Under the pieces are notes generated by a model that saw only the letters and a list, made by a program, of their open reading frames with translations, had not been told where the DNA came from and searched no databases. DNA of 64,000 bases from Rhodococcus sp. KRD197 (lineage in GTDB: Bacteria; Actinomycetota; Actinomycetes; Mycobacteriales; Mycobacteriaceae): assembly GCF_017168235.1 (NCBI RefSeq), contig NZ_JABFAO010000015.1:62001-126000 (forward strand). The letters are read 5' to 3'. A program made the translations under genes and the position numbers. Below, piece after piece: positions 9,148-18,587 of this stretch (position 1 is the stretch's first letter; each line of letters opens with the position of its first letter).

Positions 9148-9164
9148 CGCAGGCGCTGCCTGCG
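9148..9164. promoter_or_regulatory. Inverted repeat upstream of narK (possible operator)
   Basis: CGCAGGC-GCT-GCCTGCG is a perfect 7-bp inverted repeat with a 3-base centre, 51 bp before the narK start. It lies in the only sizeable gap in front of the nitrate/nitrite operon. It does not look like the usual GlnR box. Binding protein unknown. Confidence 0.35.
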
Positions 9165-9250
9165 ATGACCTGCTGATTAACTTGGTCTCACCTCACCCGA
9201 ACGCAGCGAGTGAGGCAATTCTCGAGATCGCTGCGCGGGATGTGAGGTCC

Positions 9251-10534
9251 TCACCAGGTGTCTTCGAGCATCCTCGGCTTGCAGCAGAAGTACCCCGCGA
9301 CGAGCAACACGGCAACACATCCGGTCAGCATCAGCATGGGAACGGCCCAGCCTCCCGACAACGAGTGCACCAGACCGAACGACAGCGGTCCGGTGGCCGA
9401 GACCACGTAGCCGAGTCCCTGGGTGAAGCCCGACAACCTCGAGGATCCGACGGGTGTGCGAGTACGCAGGTTGATCAGTGTCAATGACATCGGGAAGGTC
9501 AAGGTACCGAGACCGATGAGGCACACCCAGAAGGCGGTGCCCTCGGTCGGCGAAAAGTGAAGGCCGGAGAAGCCGCCGAGGTAGAACACTGCAGCACCGA
9601 GGACGAGGCCGTAAGGATTGTTCAGACGCGCACACAGGCTGGGTGCGACCAGGGAAGAGATCAGGCCCATCGCACCGAATGCTGCGACGGAGGCACCGGC
9701 GCGAGCCTCACCGATCCCAGCATCGGTGAGGATGGTCGGCAGCCATGTCAGCATCGCGTACGTAATGAATGACGTCATCGCGAACATCCCGGCCATTCCC
9801 CAGGCGAGCGACGAGCGGAAGATTTGCCCTTCGGGTGCGGCAGCGGCAACCGCAGTGTCACCGGCCCGGTCTGCGCTGTCGATGTCGAGGCCGGTCACGG
9901 CGAGAGCCCTCGTCCGCTTCGTTTCGCGCCGGTGCACCAGCACCACGCCGAGCCACGGCACTGCTGCGGCCAGCGCGACCAGGGCCCACACACCGATCGA
10001 CACACGCCATCCGTACACATCGGCGACGGGTACCGCGAGCAGAGGCGGCACCATCGTGCTGATCTGCATCGCGCAGATATATATCGTGCTGACCACTGCG
10101 AGTCGTTCCGAGAAGTATCGCTTCACCAAGGGTGGGATGACGACGTTGCCGATACCCATCCCGACCAGCGCCACCGCGGACAGCAGGAGCAAACTCGCCG
10201 TGTCGGGTGCGAAGGCGCGCGACGCCATGCCCACCGCCGTCAGTGACATGGCGATCAACGCCGCGAGTTCGAGCCCGGTCCGCTTCGCGAGTATCGGCGT
10301 CAACAGACCGGACACGGCGAACATTGCCGGTGGCAGCATCCCGACCAAACCAACCACAGTGGACCCGAACTGCAGGTCGGCGCCGATTCGACCGAACAAC
10401 GGGCTGATCGAGGTCACCGCAGCCCGCAGCGTCAACGCCGAAAGGACTATTGCAGCGAATACGAGCGCGCGCCCCCGCAGCAAGCGGCGCGAATCGGCGC
10501 GCTCCTCGGTCTCCGTTGCGGCAATGGCACTCAC
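9251..10534 (-). CDS. MFS transporter, CynX/NimT-like
   Basis: A 427-residue major facilitator with about 12 helices. The LRAAVTSISPLFGRIGADL segment near residue 35 and WLPTILTDAGI in the second half are typical of the CynX/NimT (cyanate or 2-nitroimidazole exporter-like) subfamily. The start is taken as GTG 10534, because longer versions would run into the promoter and start of the divergent GntR gene. That regulator, 87 bp away, probably controls this gene. The substrate is not known; nearby narK suggests but does not prove an inorganic anion. Confidence 0.85.
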   Translation of the reverse strand: MSAIAATETEERADSRRLLRGRALVFAAIVLSALTLRAAVTSISPLFGRIGADLQFGSTVVGLVGMLPPAMFAVSGLLTPILAKRTGLELAALIAMSLTAVGMASRAFAPDTASLLLLSAVALVGMGIGNVVIPPLVKRYFSERLAVVSTIYICAMQISTMVPPLLAVPVADVYGWRVSIGVWALVALAAAVPWLGVVLVHRRETKRTRALAVTGLDIDSADRAGDTAVAAAAPEGQIFRSSLAWGMAGMFAMTSFITYAMLTWLPTILTDAGIGEARAGASVAAFGAMGLISSLVAPSLCARLNNPYGLVLGAAVFYLGGFSGLHFSPTEGTAFWVCLIGLGTLTFPMSLTLINLRTRTPVGSSRLSGFTQGLGYVVSATGPLSFGLVHSLSGGWAVPMLMLTGCVAVLLVAGYFCCKPRMLEDTW

Positions 10535-10621
10535 CGGCAAATCATAGGATGACCGGATCACCTGACGCAAAGCAGTAAAGTGGACGCGACACGCCACACG
10601 GACACCCGGGGAGATTCACAC

Positions 10622-11320
10622 GTGCAGCAGGTTCAACGCTCCAGCCTCATCGCGCAGGTCACGGCACAGTTACGCGAGCAGATCGTCACGAAGCAATGGC
10701 CGGTGGGTGCTCGCATCCCAACCGAAGCCGAACTCTGCGAACTGACCGGAACCGGTCGAAACACCGTCCGCGAAGCGGTGCAAGCGCTCGTGCACGCTGG
10801 AATGGTCGAACGCAGGCAGGGTTCGGGAACATTCGTGATGGCCGCCTCGGACCTGGGTGGCACGCTCGGCAAGTACTTCGCCGACGCGCAGGATCGCGAT
10901 GTGACCGAGCTTCGCCGCACCCTCGAGGTCACCGCCGCCACATTGGCTGCCGAACGGCGCGATGCCGAAGACATTCGCGCGCTCACCGAGGCCCTGGGCG
11001 ACCGCAACAAGTCCTGGGCGAGCGACAGCGTAGACACTGCGGTGTCCGTCGACGCGCGATTTCACCGAGCCATCGTCGCGGCGAGCCACAACGCCATCTA
11101 TTTGGAGTTCTACGATTCACTGCTGCCGATAATCGAGCAGACCATGCACCATCACGTGACCCTGCACGGACACGATTACGTCGACGAGCACGTGGCCCTC
11201 GTCGACGCCATCGTCAGCGGCGATGCCGACAAGGCCCGCGCCGCCGCGCTGACGTTCTTCGACGAACTCGGACATGACATCTGCTCCGGCGGACCGACGC
11301 AGACACCTTCAGAGCAATAG
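10622..11320 (+). CDS. GntR/FadR-family transcriptional regulator
   Basis: 232 residues. The N-terminal winged helix (LIAQVTAQLREQIVTKQWPVGARIPTEAEL, then GRNTVREAVQALVHAGMV; split here only by description) is followed by an all-helical FCD ligand-binding domain with the metal-binding His pattern (DARFHRAI ... MHHHVTLHGHDYVDEH). GTG 10622 has GGGGAG 8 nt upstream. The gene diverges from the MFS transporter, the standard layout for a local repressor. The last 12 bp overlap the convergent TIGR02569 gene. Confidence 0.9.
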   Translation: MQQVQRSSLIAQVTAQLREQIVTKQWPVGARIPTEAELCELTGTGRNTVREAVQALVHAGMVERRQGSGTFVMAASDLGGTLGKYFADAQDRDVTELRRTLEVTAATLAAERRDAEDIRALTEALGDRNKSWASDSVDTAVSVDARFHRAIVAASHNAIYLEFYDSLLPIIEQTMHHHVTLHGHDYVDEHVALVDAIVSGDADKARAAALTFFDELGHDICSGGPTQTPSEQ

Positions 11321-12172
11321 CCGCACGAGGTCGGCGGTGCGCGCCAATCCCGGAAACGCCTCCGGCGTCGATCGAGGATGCAACGCGTGTACGGCGAAGC
11401 GGAAAACCAGCGCACGAAGCAACATCTGCGGCCATTCGGGGAGATCCTCCCACCGCCCGATGAGTGCGTCGTCGGCACCGCCCCACGAGATCGCGTCGAC
11501 GACACTCACTGCCGCAGCCCACGAAGCCGGACGCCAATACGGCGCGATATCGGTGATCCCAGGCGCTGCATTACCGTCGAACAAGACGGTGCCGAATAGG
11601 TCACCATGCACGAGCTGGTCGGGCGACCGAACCGGCTTACGCAGGCTGGACAACTGCTTGATCAGTTCGAGGCTCTGCTTCCCGTCACTCGAACTCACCT
11701 CAGGCGCCCCGGCCGCCCGAGCCGCGCGCAGCGGCGTCGCCTCCCACGCCGACCGATCCGCAGCGACGAAGACGTCTGCGTCCGTCCAGGGAGCGACGGG
11801 CGGCCCCACCAAGAATCTTGGCTTGTCCAACTGCGCGGTGGCGGTATGCAGCCGGACGGACAGCGAGACCACCTCGTCGTGACGGGGTTCCGGTGAACCG
11901 ACGATGAAGGTATCCGCCCGCCAACTGCTGACCACGTAGCGCCCGTCGGTCGAGCGCACCGGCCGTGCCAACCGCACACCATCTACGGCCAGATTCTCGC
12001 GCACCTTGGCCGACCACGCCGCCCGCGCATGGTCGGCGACGGGCGAGAGGACGACGTCGCCGAGCCGCCACCCACCGTCCCAATCCGCGCCGAGCGGAAT
12101 CGGGGGTACGTCGCGCAGCCCGAACGTGGAAATCACGTGTTGAGGGGGTTCCACTGAGCTCACTCTCTGCAC
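11309..12172 (-). CDS. TIGR02569 family protein (kinase-like fold)
   Basis: 287 residues, matching the actinobacterial TIGR02569 family (M. tuberculosis Rv3205c by synteny with moeZ). The motif QLVHGDLFGTVLFDG near residue 190 and the downstream DIAPYWRPASW resemble the catalytic and metal loops of aminoglycoside phosphotransferase-like kinases (HGDxxxxNxxxD), though the Asn position is changed. Substrate and activity are unknown. The start is uncertain: GTG codons lie at 12172, 12163 and 12154. It is downstream of moeZ on the same strand. Confidence 0.8.
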   Translation of the reverse strand: MQRVSSVEPPQHVISTFGLRDVPPIPLGADWDGGWRLGDVVLSPVADHARAAWSAKVRENLAVDGVRLARPVRSTDGRYVVSSWRADTFIVGSPEPRHDEVVSLSVRLHTATAQLDKPRFLVGPPVAPWTDADVFVAADRSAWEATPLRAARAAGAPEVSSSDGKQSLELIKQLSSLRKPVRSPDQLVHGDLFGTVLFDGNAAPGITDIAPYWRPASWAAAVSVVDAISWGGADDALIGRWEDLPEWPQMLLRALVFRFAVHALHPRSTPEAFPGLARTADLVRLLL

Positions 12173-12208
12173 GCTACCGCCGCACAGACGGTGCGGACGG
12201 CAGGCGCG

Positions 12209-13384
12209 CTAGTAAACCGGTAACGACGGATCCACCTGACTCGCCCATGCGGCTATCCCGCCCCGTAGATGTACGGCATCGGCAAAACCGGCACGCTTCA
12301 CCGCCGCGAGCGCTTCCGCCGAACGAATGCCGGTTTTGCAGTACAGCACGATACGACCGCTCTGCGGCAGCGAAGACAAGGCCTCACCCGACAGGATTCT
12401 CCCCTTCGGAACCAGCCTTGCACCCTCTATGTGGACGATGTCCCATTCGACAGGTTCACGCACGTCGATCAGGGCGAGTTCGTCCGACCCTTTCATCAAG
12501 TCCGCGAGCTCAGCCGGCGTGATGGCGGAATCGGCGGCAGCAGCTGCGGCATCCTCGCTGACGACGCCGCAGAACTCGTCGTAGTCGATCAGCTCGGTGA
12601 CGGGTACACGAGCGGGGTCACGTTGGACCCGAATGGTCCGGTACGACATGGCCAACGCGTCGTAGATCATGAGCCGGCCGAGCAAGGTTTCTCCGATGCC
12701 GGTAATCAACTTGATCGCCTCGGTCACCATGACCGAACCGACGGAAGCACACAGCACACCGAGTACGCCGCCTTCGGCGCAGGAGGGCACCATTCCCGGG
12801 GGTGGTGGCTCCGGGTACAGATCACGGTAGTTCAGACCACGCCCACCCGGTGCGTTCTCCCAGAAGACCGACACCTGACCCTCGAACCGATAGATCGAGC
12901 CCCACACGTAGGGCTTGCCGGCCAGAATCGCGGCGTCGTTGACGAGGTAGCGAGTGGCGAAGTTGTCGGTGCCGTCCAGAATCAGGTCGTATTGCTCGAA
13001 CAACTGCACTGCATTGGCCGAGTCCAGCCGGTACTCGTGGAGCCTGACCTCGACGCCATCGTTGATCTCTCTGATCGAATCCCGCGCACTCGCAGCCTTC
13101 GATCGGCCCACATCCGATTGTCCGTGGATGACCTGCCGCTGCAGATTCGACAGCTCCACCTCGTCGAACTCGACGATCCCCAGCGTGCCGACGCCCGCCG
13201 CAGCCAGGTAGAGCAGCGCCGGGGATCCGAGACCGCCCGCGCCGATCACGAGCACCCGAGCCGAACGCAACCGGCGTTGTCCGATGGTTCCGACATCGGG
13301 AATGATCAGGTGCCGGCTATAGCGCGCGACATCGTCGAAGGTCAGTTCGACCGACGGTTCGACCAAGGGGGGCAACCACGTCAT
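12209..13384 (-). CDS. moeZ: MoeZ: ThiF/MoeB-type adenylyltransferase with rhodanese domain
   Basis: 391 residues. Residues 20-265 are an E1-like adenylating domain (RYSRHLIIPDVGTIGQRRL, GAGGLGSPALLYLAAAGVG, DGTDNFATRYLVND). Residues 285-390 are a rhodanese domain with active-site Cys349 in CKTGIRS. MoeZ activates and sulfurates the C-terminal Gly of small sulfur carriers (MoaD, CysO), so it feeds molybdopterin and cysteine synthesis. AGGAG precedes the ATG by three bases. Gene order with the DUF3152 gene and TIGR02569 is conserved in Mycobacterium. Confidence 0.95.
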   Translation of the reverse strand: MTWLPPLVEPSVELTFDDVARYSRHLIIPDVGTIGQRRLRSARVLVIGAGGLGSPALLYLAAAGVGTLGIVEFDEVELSNLQRQVIHGQSDVGRSKAASARDSIREINDGVEVRLHEYRLDSANAVQLFEQYDLILDGTDNFATRYLVNDAAILAGKPYVWGSIYRFEGQVSVFWENAPGGRGLNYRDLYPEPPPPGMVPSCAEGGVLGVLCASVGSVMVTEAIKLITGIGETLLGRLMIYDALAMSYRTIRVQRDPARVPVTELIDYDEFCGVVSEDAAAAAADSAITPAELADLMKGSDELALIDVREPVEWDIVHIEGARLVPKGRILSGEALSSLPQSGRIVLYCKTGIRSAEALAAVKRAGFADAVHLRGGIAAWASQVDPSLPVY

Positions 13385-13399
13385 CTACTCCTACACTCC

Positions 13400-14461
13400 T
13401 CAGCCCCGCGGGTGCGGCCACGGATTGAATCGGCACGTCTTCCCGTCCATCGGCACCACACCCTCCGGGTCGAGTCGCGCGATGTCGTCGTTGGCGGTGC
13501 CGAATGTCTGCTGCATCATCACCGGCGCGAGTCCGCCCTCGGTTTCGCACGGCTGGTGTTGCTGGTAGCCGATGGCATGACCCACCTCGTGATTGATCTG
13601 ATACTGCCGGTACGAGCCGATGTCACCCTGGAACGCGATCGCTCCGCGGACCCATCGTGGCTCGTTCAGTACAACTCTGCCGATTCCGGGGTTGTAACAC
13701 GACACCTCGAGCTGAATGTCGTATCCGCACGCAGGGCGAATGCTCAACTGGGACGTCAGCGATATCCGAAAATCCGGCTCACCCTGATCGATCCGCCGAA
13801 ACGCGAAGCGCGGGTCGTTGGTCCAGCTCTTCGGATTGCTCAGCGTCTGATCGACCAACCGCGCGAACGACTCGTCGCCGCCGAATCCGGCAGTGTCGAC
13901 GCCGTCCTCCACTTCGACCGTGTACGAGAAGACTCGCTCGGTACCCTGACCTACTTGCTCGGTGAAGCCGGGAACGATGTGCCACGTCCCTGCACCTTCG
14001 ACGGCGAACGGACCCCCGTCCGGCAGTTGGCCCGACGGTATGGACTCAGCGAAGTTCCCGTCGGCTGCAGGCGGGACACCGATGACGCCCGTGGTATCGG
14101 TGGTGTCGGAGCTGAGGGCACCGAATCCTGGATCGGCGGGCTGGCCGTTTCCGGAGGTCGCGGTGGTCATCGGATCGCCGGTCTTGACCGCATCGAACAC
14201 CACGAGAGTGGTCACCACGAGCAGAACTGGAATCGCGTACGCGCGCCACCCGTACACCGAAGCGAACTTCCCCAGTTTCGACTGCTTCTTGGCCCGTCGA
14301 TCCGGCCGAGGATTGCGAGGCCGGTGCGGCTCGTTGCGAGCCGTCGGATCCCACTGCGCTCGCAGGGGCTGGTGCGAGCCTCGGCCCCCGTGCCGAGCGT
14401 CGTCGACGTCGGCATCTGCCCACGCCCGTCCGCCGCGCTGCGGCCCGCCTCGGTCAGTCAC
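13400..14461 (-). CDS. DUF3152 membrane-anchored zincin-like protein
   Basis: 353 residues. A basic, Pro/Arg-rich cytoplasmic tail of about 70 residues is followed by one membrane helix (about 75-91), a flexible linker rich in Gly, Thr and Asp, and a secreted domain. That domain carries HEVGHAIGYQQH at 291-302, which fits HExxHxxGxxH, the zinc motif of metzincin proteases. Cys pairs (245, 255, 305 and one near the C-terminus) may form disulfides. Orthologue of Rv3207c by position. DUF3152 is formally of unknown function; the protease reading is my inference from the motif. Confidence 0.88.
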   Translation of the reverse strand: MTDRGGPQRGGRAWADADVDDARHGGRGSHQPLRAQWDPTARNEPHRPRNPRPDRRAKKQSKLGKFASVYGWRAYAIPVLLVVTTLVVFDAVKTGDPMTTATSGNGQPADPGFGALSSDTTDTTGVIGVPPAADGNFAESIPSGQLPDGGPFAVEGAGTWHIVPGFTEQVGQGTERVFSYTVEVEDGVDTAGFGGDESFARLVDQTLSNPKSWTNDPRFAFRRIDQGEPDFRISLTSQLSIRPACGYDIQLEVSCYNPGIGRVVLNEPRWVRGAIAFQGDIGSYRQYQINHEVGHAIGYQQHQPCETEGGLAPVMMQQTFGTANDDIARLDPEGVVPMDGKTCRFNPWPHPRG

Positions 14462-14675
14462 CCCGCCAGAATCTCACAGACGAACACATACGCCGATCGC
14501 CGCGCCGATGTTTGTCTGTTCCAACAACGTCCCGTCGATGACAACGGGAAAAACCGACAGGTCGGTCGGCGTGCCGGCCCTGCTCACCGCGACTGAGCCC
14601 ACCGCCATCCCAACCGCTCGGGCCATGGCGGGTATCGTTGCGTTTCGATCTGCGCTACGGACATCGCCCACCTGA

Positions 14676-15386
<711 letters not shown>

Positions 15387-15402
15387 CAGGCGCACCACGT
15401 GT

Positions 15403-15449
15403 CACGAAAAAGTCCGCGTATCGAATGCGATACGCGGACTTTTTTCGTG
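15403..15449. terminator. Bidirectional terminator between tetR and DUF3107
   Basis: An inverted repeat of about 21 bp with loop AATG: the core arm AGTCCGCGTATCG pairs with CGATACGCGGACT, flanked by A5 on the left and T6 on the right. It therefore ends in a U-run in both directions and serves the two convergent genes. Confidence 0.92.
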
Positions 15450-15485
15450 TCGGTGGCCAGCAGCACCTGACCGCCGGCCTCGCCT

Positions 15486-15713
15486 CTAGCTGGGTGCGAA
15501 ACCGACCTTGCGAGCGTCAGCGGGGCCGATCTCGACGTATGCCACCTTCGCCGACTGCACGAGGTATTTGCGTCCCTTGTCGTCGACGAGTGCGAGCACA
15601 TCCTTCTTGCCAGCGAGAGCGTCGGCGACGAGCGCCTCGACCTCGGACGGCGACTGGTCGCTGTTCACCACGAGCTCGCGCGAGCTTTCCGACACACCGA
15701 TCTTGACCTCCAC
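15486..15713 (-). CDS. DUF3107 family protein (TB9.4-like)
   Basis: A 75-residue protein starting VEVKIGVSES and ending YVEIGPADARKVGF, the hallmark of the small DUF3107 family (Rv3208A/TB9.4). An earlier TTG at 15719 is possible, but GGAGG lies exactly 6 nt before the GTG used here, and orthologues begin MEVKIG. Function unknown; probably a soluble small alpha-beta domain. It sits between the TetR gene and the ferritin-like gene, as in Mycobacterium. Confidence 0.92.
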   Translation of the reverse strand: MEVKIGVSESSRELVVNSDQSPSEVEALVADALAGKKDVLALVDDKGRKYLVQSAKVAYVEIGPADARKVGFAPS

Positions 15714-15845
15714 GGCCAACCTCCGAACTCATAGACAACTTCAGCTGCTCCGCCCAGGCTAGTGCAGTCCGGGGTCGGGAGGCTCATCCCGCCGCTGTGC
15801 TGTCAGCGAACACTCTCGCCGGGCGCAGACCACCCAGCCCGCGAT

Positions 15846-16559
15846 TCAGACGAGACCGAGTACACGCATGCGCTCGGCGTGCTGCTCCTGCATCCGGTCG
15901 AACAGTGCGGCTACCCCGTTCAGATCGCCGGACGCAGTGATGACCAGGTCGGTCAGGCTCTCCCTCTGGGCCAGAACGTACTGCGCCTGCGTGATCGCCT
16001 CACCGAGCAGCCGCCGACCCCACAGCATCAACCGCGCCTTGTCCTGGGAGCTCGCCTGCACACGGGTGAGCACCTCGTGGACGACGAACTCGGAATGCCC
16101 GGTTTCGGCCAGCACCTCGCGAACGGTCGACGCGACCGCTGGGTCCAACGTGTGCGCGATCTCGCGGTAGAAGTCGGCAGCGAGTCCGTCGCCCACGTGA
16201 GCCTTGACAAGGACCTCGAGCCAGGTCGAGGGGTTCGTCGACGCGTGATAGTCGTCGAGCGCGCGCACGAACGGATCCATCGCCGCGTACACCTCGACAC
16301 CGCGGTCGGACAGCGCCTCCACCAGGGATTCGAAATGGCTCATCTCGGCTGCAGCCATACTCGCCAAAGCGACGCGGCCCCGCATGGACGGAGCCATCCG
16401 AGCGTCCTCTGCGAGTCGGTAGAAAGCCGAGATCTCTCCGTAGGCGAGCACGGCGTACAGCTCCGAGACCCCCGGGTGATCGAACGCTATCCGCACCTCC
16501 GCAGCGGTGTCGGCCGGAGATGCTTCGTCGGTGATCGATTCAGGCGAGTGGGCTCCCAT
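15846..16559 (-). CDS. Ferritin-like diiron protein (MiaE-like, Rv3210c type)
   Basis: 237 residues, mainly helical. Carboxylate and His residues spaced for a diiron site are visible: ELYAVLAYGEISAFYRLAED, AAAEMSHFESLVEAL (ExxH), and AETGHSEFVVHEV. The family is annotated as ferritin-like or tRNA 2-methylthio-isopentenyl-adenosine hydroxylase-like. The start MGAHSPES fits the family; there is no strong Shine-Dalgarno. It diverges from rhlE across 348 bp. The exact substrate is not established. Confidence 0.85.
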   Translation of the reverse strand: MGAHSPESITDEASPADTAAEVRIAFDHPGVSELYAVLAYGEISAFYRLAEDARMAPSMRGRVALASMAAAEMSHFESLVEALSDRGVEVYAAMDPFVRALDDYHASTNPSTWLEVLVKAHVGDGLAADFYREIAHTLDPAVASTVREVLAETGHSEFVVHEVLTRVQASSQDKARLMLWGRRLLGEAITQAQYVLAQRESLTDLVITASGDLNGVAALFDRMQEQHAERMRVLGLV

Positions 16560-16889
16560 GTGGTCGATCGTAGTCGTGCGCCACCGCTCCCCGCGCGGCC
16601 CGCGTACACACGCGTCTTCGACCTCCGACCCGGCCCACTCGACCAGCACGTCCCGCCTCGATGGGTGGTTTGAGTGCTCCGCGAGCTATCATGGTGGCGG
16701 ATCGTCGCCCCGTGCCGATAACATGCACGATTTCCACGCGAAGGTCCCGCAATGTGTGCGCACCTGATTCGGGTCGCTACGACTGCTTCGCCCGTCGAGT
16801 TCTGCACAAGTTCCTCCGACACGGCTGAGGCTCGACGCGACATCACATCGGATCGAGGGCATCGACTTCGGCCGGCAATAGGCCTGTGC

Positions 16890-16923
16890 CCTTCCTTGTG
16901 CGTGCGTGTGACCACGAGGAAGG
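16890..16923 (+). promoter_or_regulatory. Leader hairpin sequestering the rhlE Shine-Dalgarno
   Basis: CCTTCCTTGTG (16890-16900) can pair with CACGAGGAAGG (16913-16923): 11 consecutive pairs, one of them G-U, around a 12-nt loop. The right arm contains AGGAAGG, a near-perfect ribosome binding site 8 nt before an in-frame CTG at 16932. The fold would hide it. In a DEAD-box RNA helicase gene this suggests temperature-dependent or self-relieving translation. Pairing is seen directly; the role is inference. Confidence 0.5.
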
Positions 16924-18578
16924 CCAGAACACTGAGCAAAATCGTTATAGACCAAGAATCCGAGACCGGCGACACCACGTTGTCCGCCCAACTCGACGAC
17001 ACCCACGTTCCTCCGACATTCGCCGAGCTCGGCGTCCGCGAGGACATCGTCCGTTCGCTGACCGATATCGGCATCGAGCGGACGTTCGCGATCCAGGAGC
17101 TGACCCTTCCGCTGGCGATCGCCGGCGACGATCTCATCGGTCAGGCACGTACCGGCATGGGAAAGACCTTCGGCTTCGGTGTCCCGCTCCTTCATCGCAT
17201 CACCACCCCGGACTCCGGCACCACCCCGCTGGACGGCACGCCGCGCGCACTGATCATTGTTCCTACTCGGGAACTGTGTGTTCAGGTCAGCTCCGATCTG
17301 TCGAACGCGGCGAAGCACTTGAAGTCGAAGAACGGCCCCGTCGAGATTCTCTCGATCTATGGTGGGCGGCCGTACGAAAGCCAGATCAGCGCGTTGCAGA
17401 AGGGCGTCGACGTCGTAGTGGGCACTCCAGGTCGCCTGCTGGACCTGGCAAAGCAGGGTCATCTCATCCTGGGCAAGGTCGGCGTGCTCGTCCTCGACGA
17501 GGCCGACGAAATGCTCGACCTGGGGTTCCTGCCCGATATCGAGCGAATTCTCGGCATGGTGCCCGACAGGCGGCAGACCATGCTCTTCTCGGCGACGATG
17601 CCTGGCCCCATCATCACTCTGGCCCGCACGTTCCTCACGCAGCCCACGCACATTCGAGCCGAAGAGGCCGAGTCCTCGGCTGTACACGACCGCACCGCGC
17701 AGCACATCTATCGTGCGCACGCCCTCGACAAAGTCGAAATGGTCTCGAAGGTGCTCCAGGCCAACGGTCGCGGCGCAACGATGATCTTCACTCGGACCAA
17801 ACGCACCGCCCAGAAAGTCGCGGACGAGCTCCTCGAACGGGGTTTCGCCGTCGGCGCAGTGCACGGTGACCTCGGACAGATTCAGCGCGAGAAGGCGCTC
17901 AAGAAGTTCCGCACCGGCGGGATCGATGTTCTCGTCGCAACCGACGTCGCTGCCCGCGGTATCGACATCGACGACGTCACTCACGTCATCAACTACCAGT
18001 GCCCGGAGGACGAGAAGACCTTCGTGCACCGCATCGGGCGGACCGGTCGCGCCGGTCGAACCGGAATCGCAGTGACGCTCGTCGACTGGGACGACATCCC
18101 TCGCTGGCAGCTCATCGACAAGGCTCTCAACCTGGGCATCCCGGACCCGGTGGAGACGTACTCGAGCTCGCCGCACCTGTTCGAGGAACTCGACATACCG
18201 ACCGATGTAGCCGGTTCGGTGAAAAAGGCTCCGGCACCGCGGTCGGCGGATTCGCGCGCCGAGGCAGCGGAGTCCGCACCGACCGATATGACGGCCGGCG
18301 CGCCGTCTGCCGATGCGGAGACCGCGGGCGAGCGCCCATCGAAGCCTCGCCGGGCACGTTCTCGTCGGCGTACCCGCGCGGGACAGTCGGCGACTGCCGA
18401 ATCGACCGGTGGGTCCTCGGACGTTGCAGCCGATCGCTCCGATATCGAGCCCAGGTCGGCCGGGTCTTCCGAGGCCGACGCCAGCGAGGACCGTTCCGAG
18501 GACGGTGCACCGCGGCGCCGACGTAGACGTCGGCGCTCCTCGGCATCGGCGTCGTCCAGCACGAGCGCAGCCGAGTAG
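16908..18578 (+). CDS. rhlE: DEAD-box ATP-dependent RNA helicase RhlE
   Basis: About 550 residues. The Q motif (FAELGVREDIVRSLTDIGI ... FAIQELTLP), Walker A (ARTGMGKT), VLDEADEMLDLGF, SAT (LFSATMP) and the C-terminal motifs (VATDVAARGIDIDDV, HRIGRTGRAG) are all present, then a long Ala/Ser/Arg-rich tail ending in a run of Arg and a Ser-rich tip. It unwinds structured RNA in ribosome assembly and decay, often needed in the cold. Start: GTG 16908 is the only standard codon near, but it has no Shine-Dalgarno; AGGAAGG lies 8 nt before CTG 16932 (548 aa). The stop is 9 bp from the next gene. Confidence 0.93.
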   Translation: MTTRKARTLSKIVIDQESETGDTTLSAQLDDTHVPPTFAELGVREDIVRSLTDIGIERTFAIQELTLPLAIAGDDLIGQARTGMGKTFGFGVPLLHRITTPDSGTTPLDGTPRALIIVPTRELCVQVSSDLSNAAKHLKSKNGPVEILSIYGGRPYESQISALQKGVDVVVGTPGRLLDLAKQGHLILGKVGVLVLDEADEMLDLGFLPDIERILGMVPDRRQTMLFSATMPGPIITLARTFLTQPTHIRAEEAESSAVHDRTAQHIYRAHALDKVEMVSKVLQANGRGATMIFTRTKRTAQKVADELLERGFAVGAVHGDLGQIQREKALKKFRTGGIDVLVATDVAARGIDIDDVTHVINYQCPEDEKTFVHRIGRTGRAGRTGIAVTLVDWDDIPRWQLIDKALNLGIPDPVETYSSSPHLFEELDIPTDVAGSVKKAPAPRSADSRAEAAESAPTDMTAGAPSADAETAGERPSKPRRARSRRRTRAGQSATAESTGGSSDVAADRSDIEPRSAGSSEADASEDRSEDGAPRRRRRRRRSSASASSSTSAAE

Positions 18579-18587
18579 TCTTCGTTC

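Noticed and set aside
10535..10621. FadR-type operator in the MFS-GntR divergent gap
   Set aside because: Only weak partial dyads (TGA-N5-TCA) were found, not enough to call a site.
12269..14596. 775-codon plus-strand open frame opposite moeZ and the DUF3152 gene
   Set aside because: It is the antisense of two well-identified genes, an effect of high GC and codon bias.
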